Source: JALZMG01 sp963844175 (GTDB lineage Bacteria; Actinomycetota; Acidimicrobiia; Acidimicrobiales; Ilumatobacteraceae). From it: a DNA stretch of 64,000 bases. The notes beneath the pieces are model-generated. The model worked only from the letters and a program-made list of their open reading frames with translations, had not been told where the DNA came from and ran no database searches. Location: contig CAWJNE010000022.1 in assembly GCA_963844175.1 (NCBI GenBank), forward strand, positions 186,001 to 250,000, written 5' to 3'. Shown in pieces: positions 59,081-64,000 of the stretch; the stretch's first letter is position 1; each line of letters starts with the position of its first letter. A program made the translations under genes and the position numbers.

Positions 59081-61048
59081 GTGATCTTCACCCGTCGCGA
59101 GTTCCTCCAGCGCACTGCGGCGGCGACGGCGCTGCTCGGTGCGGGTGGCCTGCTCGGCGCTTGCTCCGACGACGGTCCGCCGGCACCCGGCGCGGCGCCG
59201 GCGGAGGCCGACCCAGAGTTGGCGCGCATCGTGCGGGTCGCCGTGCACCCGTCGGTCGGCATCGCCCGCGTCGGCAACAGCCCGGACAGCTTCTTCTTCG
59301 GTCCCGAGCTGCCAGGCGCCCTGCCCGTCGCGCCGGACGGGTTCAAGGACGGCAACGGCGCCATCGCCCGCCAGGCCGCCCGGTTCCGCGTCTACGGCTA
59401 CGACGAGGCGGGCGCAGTGGTGCGCGAGCTGACGGCCGCCGACGGGGCGGCCATCGCCTGGACGGTCAGCGTGGCGAACAAGAAGGCCGCCTGGTACGAC
59501 TTCAACACGGCGATGGACATCCCACTCGCCACTCCGGTCGGTCGCCGCAACCATGCCGTCACGGGCACCGACCGCGATCGCCTGGTGGTCGCCTCGGGTG
59601 AGCGGACGATCAGCGGAGCCGGCGCGGCCCCGGTTCCGCTCGACGCCGGCCGCTTCCTCGACGAGGTGGTCCCGCTCGGCGAGCTGGTCACCGACGAGGC
59701 GGGCCGGCTCGTGTACCTGCCCGCCGACGGGCGCGGCTACTCGCCCGGGCAGGCCCCGCTGACGACGTTCTCGGACAACGACGGCTGGGCCGACGACACG
59801 TGCGACGGTCCGGTGCTGGCGACCGTGACGATCGACGGGCGCACGCTCGTCGCCGAGCCCGGATGGGTGGTCGTCACCCCGCCCAACTACGGACCGGGAC
59901 TCGTCGCCGGGCTGGTCACCGGCTACGACTCGGCCCGCCTCGGCTGGGAGACGATCGACCCGGCGGCGCTGACCGCCGCCGACGTCAGCTTCCGCGACGA
60001 CGTCCTGCCGATCTTCCGGCGGATCGTCGACATGCAGTGGGTCAACGCCGGGTTCCTCGGGTCGAACGGCTGGGGTAGCGACGCCGACTACCTCGATCCG
60101 GCGTTGCTCGATCGGCTGGCCGACGCGTCGGCGGCCGGAGCCGAACTGCGCCAGCAGACGTTCGAGCTGTTCCGCAACCCCGACTACGCCACCCAGCAGC
60201 CCGACGCCGTCCCGCAGATCTACGGCGACGGCGTGGACTTCCCGACCAAGTCGGCGTACCAGTGGCTCACGGTGACGGCCATCCAGTACGCCCACCTGAC
60301 GGCGTGGGCCGCCGGCACGTTCACCGACGACCGGGCCGAAGCCCCGCCGGCCGATCTGGCCGCCCTGCCGCCGGCCGAGCAGGTGATCGCCCTCGATCGG
60401 GTCGGCCTGGACTCGTGCCTCGGCGGCGCCTACCACCCGGGCATCGAGGTGCCGTGGACGCTGCGCGTACCGTCGATGTGGGTCGCCCCGGGACGGCTGA
60501 AGGTGCGCTCGACGACGGTCGAGAACCCGGACTACGGCGACCAGCTGACGCCCGAGCGGACCTTGGCCGCCGACGGGCCACTGGCCGGGAGCGGTCCCGG
60601 CGACCTGTCGCGCTGGCAGGGAACGCCGTGGCAGAGCGACGCGGCGAGCTGCCGATCGGGCTACGACCGCAACATCTCGCCGGTGCTCCCCACGTTCTGG
60701 CCGGCGCGCATCCCCAACCACGTCCTGCGCGAGGAGGACTACCTGATCGTCGTCGACACGAGCGCGCCGATGGCCGACCGGCAGGCGGCGTTCGACCGGC
60801 GGTTCGACTGGGAGCGCTTCGTCACCGCGGCGCAGACCCAACAGACGCTGCAGAACATGGTCGAGCGCTGGGGCGACCTCGGGCTCGTCACCGAGCAGCC
60901 GGGACCGACCGATGGCGCCTTCCCGGCGGTGATGAAGGTCGAGACCCACGTCGGGTTCACCAGCGAGCCGACGGTCAGCTGGAACGCGGCGGGTCGGGAG
61001 TCGGACCCGCAGGTGTGGGACGGCGCCCCCGTCACGACGCCGTCGTGA
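59081..61048 (+). CDS. LodA-like CTQ quinoprotein amine oxidase, predicted Tat lipoprotein
   Basis: A 655-aa protein of the LodA/GoxA family. IVRVAVHPSVGIARVGNSPD is the family's N-terminal signature. The modified Cys is probably Cys446 in DSCLGGAYHPGIEVPW, and its Trp partner Trp512 or Trp517 in RWQGTPWQSDAASC; LodA's cofactor pair is 65 apart (516/581), here 66 or 71. CTQ enzymes deaminate lysine or glycine and release hydrogen peroxide. The N-terminus FTRREFLQRTAAATALLGAG with LGAC (Tat motif plus lipobox) predicts export as a lipoprotein, unlike the classical forms. A LodB-type flavoprotein overlaps its 3-prime end. Confidence 0.87.
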   Translation: MIFTRREFLQRTAAATALLGAGGLLGACSDDGPPAPGAAPAEADPELARIVRVAVHPSVGIARVGNSPDSFFFGPELPGALPVAPDGFKDGNGAIARQAARFRVYGYDEAGAVVRELTAADGAAIAWTVSVANKKAAWYDFNTAMDIPLATPVGRRNHAVTGTDRDRLVVASGERTISGAGAAPVPLDAGRFLDEVVPLGELVTDEAGRLVYLPADGRGYSPGQAPLTTFSDNDGWADDTCDGPVLATVTIDGRTLVAEPGWVVVTPPNYGPGLVAGLVTGYDSARLGWETIDPAALTAADVSFRDDVLPIFRRIVDMQWVNAGFLGSNGWGSDADYLDPALLDRLADASAAGAELRQQTFELFRNPDYATQQPDAVPQIYGDGVDFPTKSAYQWLTVTAIQYAHLTAWAAGTFTDDRAEAPPADLAALPPAEQVIALDRVGLDSCLGGAYHPGIEVPWTLRVPSMWVAPGRLKVRSTTVENPDYGDQLTPERTLAADGPLAGSGPGDLSRWQGTPWQSDAASCRSGYDRNISPVLPTFWPARIPNHVLREEDYLIVVDTSAPMADRQAAFDRRFDWERFVTAAQTQQTLQNMVERWGDLGLVTEQPGPTDGAFPAVMKVETHVGFTSEPTVSWNAAGRESDPQVWDGAPVTTPS

Positions 61049-62016
61049 TCGGTGGCGGCCCGGCCGGATCGGCCGCCGCCGCCACGCTCGCCCGGGCCGG
61101 CCGGTCGGTGCTGCTCGTCGTCGTCGACAGCGGTCGCCAACGCCCGTTCGGCATCGGCGAGGGCGCGCCGCCTGGCTTGGAACGCGCCGTCGACGAGGTG
61201 TTCGGCGCCGGCACCTTCCTTCCTGGTGATCACCTGCCGAGCTACGCCAACCGGGCGGCGTGGGGATCCGATCGGTTGACGAGCACGGACTTCGCCCTCA
61301 ACCCGTTCGGGCCGGGATGGCACCTCGACCGCGTGGCCTTCGACCGACGGCTGCTGGCGACGGCCGAGGCCGCCGGGGCGACCGTCAGGACGCGGCCGGT
61401 CGAGGCGTCGGTCGTCATCGATGCGTCAGGTCGAGCCGCTGTCCACGCCCGGCGCCACGGCGGTCGGCTCCTCGTCGACGACCGGCTGACGGCTGTGGTC
61501 GCCGTCCACGGGCGCGGCGACGACGACCGGGACAGCACGACCACCGTCGAAGCAGTCGAGTCGGGCTGGTGGTACACAGCGGCCATCCCCGCCGGCCGCC
61601 GGGTGGTGGCGTTCCTCACCGACGGCGACCTGCTGCGCCCGGAGCACCGCTCGCACGAGGGGTTCGCCCGGCACGTCGCGACGACCGCCCACGTCGGCCC
61701 ACTCGTCGCCGGGCATCCGGACCACGTCGCGGTCGTGGCCGCCGGCTCCGCCCACCTCGAACGTCCGGTCGGCGCCGGCTGGATCGCCGTCGGCGACGCC
61801 GCCGCCAGCTTCGACCCGCTGTCGTCGCAGGGGCTCCTCACCGCCGTGCTGATGGGTCGGGCCGCGGCGGAGGCCGCCATCGACCCGGCAGGCGTGGCCG
61901 ATTTCGAGACCCGCTACCGCGCCATCGTCGACGAGCACCGAGCGCAGCAGCGCGCCACGTACGCCCTCGAACAACGCTGGCCCGACGCCCCCTTCTGGCG
62001 CCGCCGCCACCGCTGA
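61015..62016 (+). CDS. LodB-like flavoprotein for CTQ maturation (shortened)
   Basis: A 333-aa FAD protein. DAVVIGGGPAGSAAAATLAR is the Rossmann start; GIGEGAPPGLERAVDEVFGA, then NPFGPGWHLDRVAFDRRLL, match LodB/halogenase-like proteins. SVVIDASGR and GWIAVGDAAASFDPLSSQGL bind FAD. The segment between RTRPVEA and SVVIDASGR is about 30-40 residues shorter than I expect, so a strand-and-loop region may be deleted. LodB is required to form the Cys-Trp quinone of its LodA partner. GTG 61015 gives the complete N-terminus with a 34-base overlap with lodA; GTG 61045 (GTGA overlap) would cut into the Rossmann strand. Confidence 0.82.
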   Translation: MGRRPRHDAVVIGGGPAGSAAAATLARAGRSVLLVVVDSGRQRPFGIGEGAPPGLERAVDEVFGAGTFLPGDHLPSYANRAAWGSDRLTSTDFALNPFGPGWHLDRVAFDRRLLATAEAAGATVRTRPVEASVVIDASGRAAVHARRHGGRLLVDDRLTAVVAVHGRGDDDRDSTTTVEAVESGWWYTAAIPAGRRVVAFLTDGDLLRPEHRSHEGFARHVATTAHVGPLVAGHPDHVAVVAAGSAHLERPVGAGWIAVGDAAASFDPLSSQGLLTAVLMGRAAAEAAIDPAGVADFETRYRAIVDEHRAQQRATYALEQRWPDAPFWRRRHR

Positions 62017-62103
62017 CCCATCCGAGGGTTTCGTGCATCCGAGGGTTTGCCGCGGGGCGTCCCCGCACGTAACCCTCCGATGCAGCAAACCCTCGGATGG
62101 ATC
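62017..62103. repeat. REP-like palindrome, copy 4, between convergent lodB and proS
   Basis: CCCATCCGAGGGTTTCGTGC, ATCCGAGGGTTTGC, central GGGGCGTCCCC, then TAACCCTCCGATGCAGC and AAACCCTCGGATGGATC. It starts directly after the LodB stop and ends in the proS stop codon. Confidence 0.9.
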
Positions 62104-63868
62104 AGGGGGTGACGGTGGCGACGAGGTCGGGGAGGGGGACGTCGCGGCGCTCGCCCGCGCGGCGGTCGCGCAGCTCGACGACGCCATCCACGACCCCGCG
62201 GCCGACGACGACGATCGTCGGGATGCCGATCAGCTCGGCGTCCTTGAACTTGACGCCCGGCGAGACGGAGTCGCGGTCGTCGAGCAGGACTCGCACCCCG
62301 GCCGCCTCCAGCTCGCCGGCCAGCGACTCGGCGACCGGCCACTGCTCGCCGCCGGGCTTCCCGGCGATCACGACGTGGACGTCGGCCGGCGCCACCTCGC
62401 GCGGCCAGCACAATCCGAGCTCGTCGTAGGTCGTCTCGGCGATCGCCGCCACCGCACGCGACACACCGATCCCGTAGGAACCCATGGTGACCGTGACCGG
62501 CTTGCCGTCGGGGCCGAGCACGGTCAGCCCGAGCGCCTCCGTGAACCGGCGGCCGAGCTGGAAGATGTGGCCGATCTCGATGCCGCGGGCGATCTCCACC
62601 GGCTCGCCGCAGGCCGGGCAGGCGTCGCCGGCACGCACGTCGGCGACGTCGAGGACGCCGTCCGGCACGAAGTCCCGACCGGCGGTGACGTCGGCGGCGT
62701 GGCGCCCGGGCGCGTTGGCGCCCGTCACCCATCTCGTGCCGGTGACGATGCGCGGGTCGACGACGAAGCGGATCCCGGACGGCGACGTCGAGCCGAGCGC
62801 GGTCGGGCCGATGTAGCCCTTGACCAGCTCGGGGCGGGCGGCGAAGTCGGCGTCCGTGAACGGTTCGATCTCCGCCGGCAGGACCTGCGCCTCCAGCCGC
62901 TTGACGTCGACGTCCCGGTCCCCGGGCACGCCGATCGCCAATGGCTCACGGGTGCCGTCGGGCTGGCGCAACCACACGACGACGTTCTTCAACGTGTCGC
63001 TCGCCGCCCATTCGCGGTCCGGCCGCCGCAGGTCGTCCCGCTCGTTGAGCTCGTCGACGAGCGTGGCGATCGTCGGGGTGTCGGGGGTGTCGAGCACCAC
63101 CGCCGCCGGCGCGTCGTCGATCGGCTGGTCGGGCGGCACCGGCACGCGCACCGCCTCGACGTTGGCGGCGTAGTCGCAGGACGTGCAGCGCACGAAGGCG
63201 TCCTCGCCGGCCGCCGTCGGTACCAGGAACTCCTCACTGGCCGATCCCCCCATCGCCCCCGACATCGCCGAGACGATGACCGTCGGCAGCCCCAACCGCT
63301 CGAAGGTGGCGATGTATGCGTCGCGATGGCGCTGGTACGACTTGGCGAAGCCGGCGTCGTCGAGGTCGAAGCTGTAGGAGTCCTTCATCACGAACTCGCG
63401 CACCCGCAGCAGCCCCGCTCGCGGTCGGGCCTCGTCCCGGTACTTCGTCTGGATCTGGTAGATGACCAGGGGCAGGTCCTTGTAGGACGAGTACAGGTCC
63501 TTGACGAGGAGCGTGAACATCTCCTCGTGCGTCGGCGCCAGCAGGAAGTCGTTGCCTCGGCGGTCCTGCAGCCGGAAGATGCCGTCGCCGTAGTCGGTCC
63601 ACCGCCCACTCACCTCGTACGGCTCCTTCGGGAGCAGCGCGGGGAAGTGGACCTCCTGGAACCCGGCGCGATCCATCTCCTCGCGCACGATGCGCTCGAC
63701 GTTGCGGTAGACGATCCAACCGAGCGGCAGCCACGTGAACCCGCCTGGCGCGGCCCGCCGGATGTACCCCGCCCGGACCAGCAGACGATGGCTGGCCACC
63801 TCGGCATCGGCCGGGTCGTCACGCAGCGTGCGCACGAACAGCGAGGACATCCGCAGCATCAGGGGCAT
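62102..63868 (-). CDS. proS: Prolyl-tRNA synthetase, bacterial type
   Basis: A 588-aa class II aminoacyl-tRNA synthetase that charges tRNA-Pro. Motif 1 is RAAPGGFTWLPLGWIVYRNV; motif 2 covers LLAPTHEEMFTLLVKDLYSS, QTKYRDEARPRAGLLRVREF and VMKDSYSFD; motif 3 is TMGSYGIGVSRAVAAIAE. A YbaK-like editing insertion fills about residues 230-400, and the anticodon-binding domain is C-terminal. Starts at 63868 (MPLMLRMSS) or 63859 (MLRMSS) are possible. The conserved bacterial order proS next to rimP/nusA would fit the divergent partial gene at the window end. Confidence 0.95.
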   Translation of the reverse strand: MPLMLRMSSLFVRTLRDDPADAEVASHRLLVRAGYIRRAAPGGFTWLPLGWIVYRNVERIVREEMDRAGFQEVHFPALLPKEPYEVSGRWTDYGDGIFRLQDRRGNDFLLAPTHEEMFTLLVKDLYSSYKDLPLVIYQIQTKYRDEARPRAGLLRVREFVMKDSYSFDLDDAGFAKSYQRHRDAYIATFERLGLPTVIVSAMSGAMGGSASEEFLVPTAAGEDAFVRCTSCDYAANVEAVRVPVPPDQPIDDAPAAVVLDTPDTPTIATLVDELNERDDLRRPDREWAASDTLKNVVVWLRQPDGTREPLAIGVPGDRDVDVKRLEAQVLPAEIEPFTDADFAARPELVKGYIGPTALGSTSPSGIRFVVDPRIVTGTRWVTGANAPGRHAADVTAGRDFVPDGVLDVADVRAGDACPACGEPVEIARGIEIGHIFQLGRRFTEALGLTVLGPDGKPVTVTMGSYGIGVSRAVAAIAETTYDELGLCWPREVAPADVHVVIAGKPGGEQWPVAESLAGELEAAGVRVLLDDRDSVSPGVKFKDAELIGIPTIVVVGRGVVDGVVELRDRRAGERRDVPLPDLVATVTP

Positions 63869-63936
63869 GGTACGGCCCGGTATGCTGCATGGCCGTTCTG
63901 TTGGTTCGAGCAGTCGCCGGGTGGCGACATGACCGA

Positions 63937-63963
63937 GAGGCGTGGGCTCCCAGCCCACGCCTC
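63937..63963 (+). promoter_or_regulatory. Perfect 12-bp hairpin in the leader of the partial + gene
   Basis: GAGGCGTGGGCT-CCC-AGCCCACGCCTC, followed by GTTTCG. It lies 22 bp before the GTG of the next gene, downstream of where its promoter should be (TATGCT at 63880-63885 is a possible -10). A stem this strong before a start codon suggests an attenuator or mRNA leader structure, or an upstream terminator. Confidence 0.5.
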
Positions 63964-63984
63964 GTTTCGTGAGAGGAGACAGGT

Positions 63985-64000
63985 GTGGACGTGGAGACCG
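63985..64000 (+). CDS. Start of a gene cut by the window end (rimP candidate)
   Basis: GTG GAC GTG GAG ACC begins 6-7 bases after an AGGAG ribosome site (63974-63978), following a hairpin leader. Only five codons (VDVET) are visible. In many actinobacteria the gene divergent from or next to proS is rimP, followed by nusA. That is context only, and the sequence cannot confirm it. Confidence 0.4.

Noticed and set aside
55777..59364. A very long open frame (about 1,195 codons) on the minus strand through the reductase, SDR and MaoC region
   Set aside because: Only the part up to 57009 shows a protein family. The rest is antisense to two clear plus-strand genes and has shadow composition typical of GC-rich DNA.
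63896..63935. GGTTCGAG motif resembling a tRNA T-arm
   Set aside because: No acceptor stem, anticodon arm or CCA-side pairing can be built around it. The neighbouring GC-rich stem is a simple hairpin.
1..64000. Prophage, integrated plasmid or biosynthetic gene cluster
   Set aside because: There is no integrase, transposase, phage structural gene, replication gene, NRPS or PKS, and composition looks even apart from the repeat elements.

Overview
The window is very GC-rich DNA with short intergenic gaps, frequent GTG starts and 1- to 4-base stop/start overlaps. Mycothiol S-conjugate amidase, LLM-type (F420-dependent) oxidoreductases, a wax ester synthase/DGAT, a geranylgeranyl-reductase-like flavoprotein and many acyl-CoA dehydrogenases and CoA ligases point to an actinobacterium. 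My best guess is an Acidimicrobiia (Ilumatobacter-like) lineage, but that is an inference from gene content only. I see no rRNA, no convincing tRNA, no CRISPR array, no phage genes and no transposase.

Layout. 0.2-10.6 kb holds mostly housekeeping and accessory enzymes: acyl-CoA dehydrogenase, PEBP-like lipoprotein, Mca, small SCP2-like protein, YdjC-like deacetylase, nuclease lipoprotein, thiolase, rhodanese, NudC, S9 peptidase, SDR. 10.7-19.2 kb holds a secreted intradiol dioxygenase, a wax ester synthase, a DsbA-like protein, PAP2 plus RecB-like nuclease, a hydrolase, LapA, SDR, TetR and a secreted phospholipase A2. 19.2-26 kb is a lipid-catabolism block (CoA ligase, two acyl-CoA dehydrogenase-fold enzymes, LLM oxidoreductase, enoyl-CoA hydratase, nitroreductase). 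26.1-30.6 kb is a carbohydrate-type ABC transporter locus whose transporter genes are frameshifted or truncated, followed by an intact DapA-like aldolase. 30.7-42 kb holds a CoA ligase, DUF1353 membrane protein, acyl-CoA dehydrogenase plus DUF6285, MFS/TetR, an APH-fold kinase, a glycosyltransferase, a frameshifted larE and a frameshifted LLM oxidoreductase. 42.1-45.2 kb is a MoxR/DUF58/VWA operon. 45.4-48.6 kb holds a CoA ligase and a YeiH-type transporter. 48.6-53.3 kb is a general amino-acid ABC transporter (aapJQMP type) with an unusual tandem array of coupled mini-ORFs between its permeases. 53.3-62 kb holds a protease lipoprotein, nitronate monooxygenase, SGNH protein, geranylgeranyl reductase, an SDR plus MaoC pair (the two halves of a D-specific beta-oxidation multifunctional enzyme), and a LodA/LodB-type quinoprotein pair. 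62.1-63.9 kb is proS, divergent from a gene cut by the window end.

Theme. Fatty-acid, sterol or other acyl-CoA turnover dominates: three CoA ligases, four acyl-CoA dehydrogenase-fold proteins, thiolase, hydratases, SDRs and wax ester synthesis. Two features stand out at the DNA level. One is a palindromic REP-like element (four copies, three of them between convergent genes). The other is a dense set of degenerate GCTCGCTC/GAGCGAGC elements at gene borders, some in 59-90 bp tandem arrays, which in places supply start codons, stop regions or protein tails.
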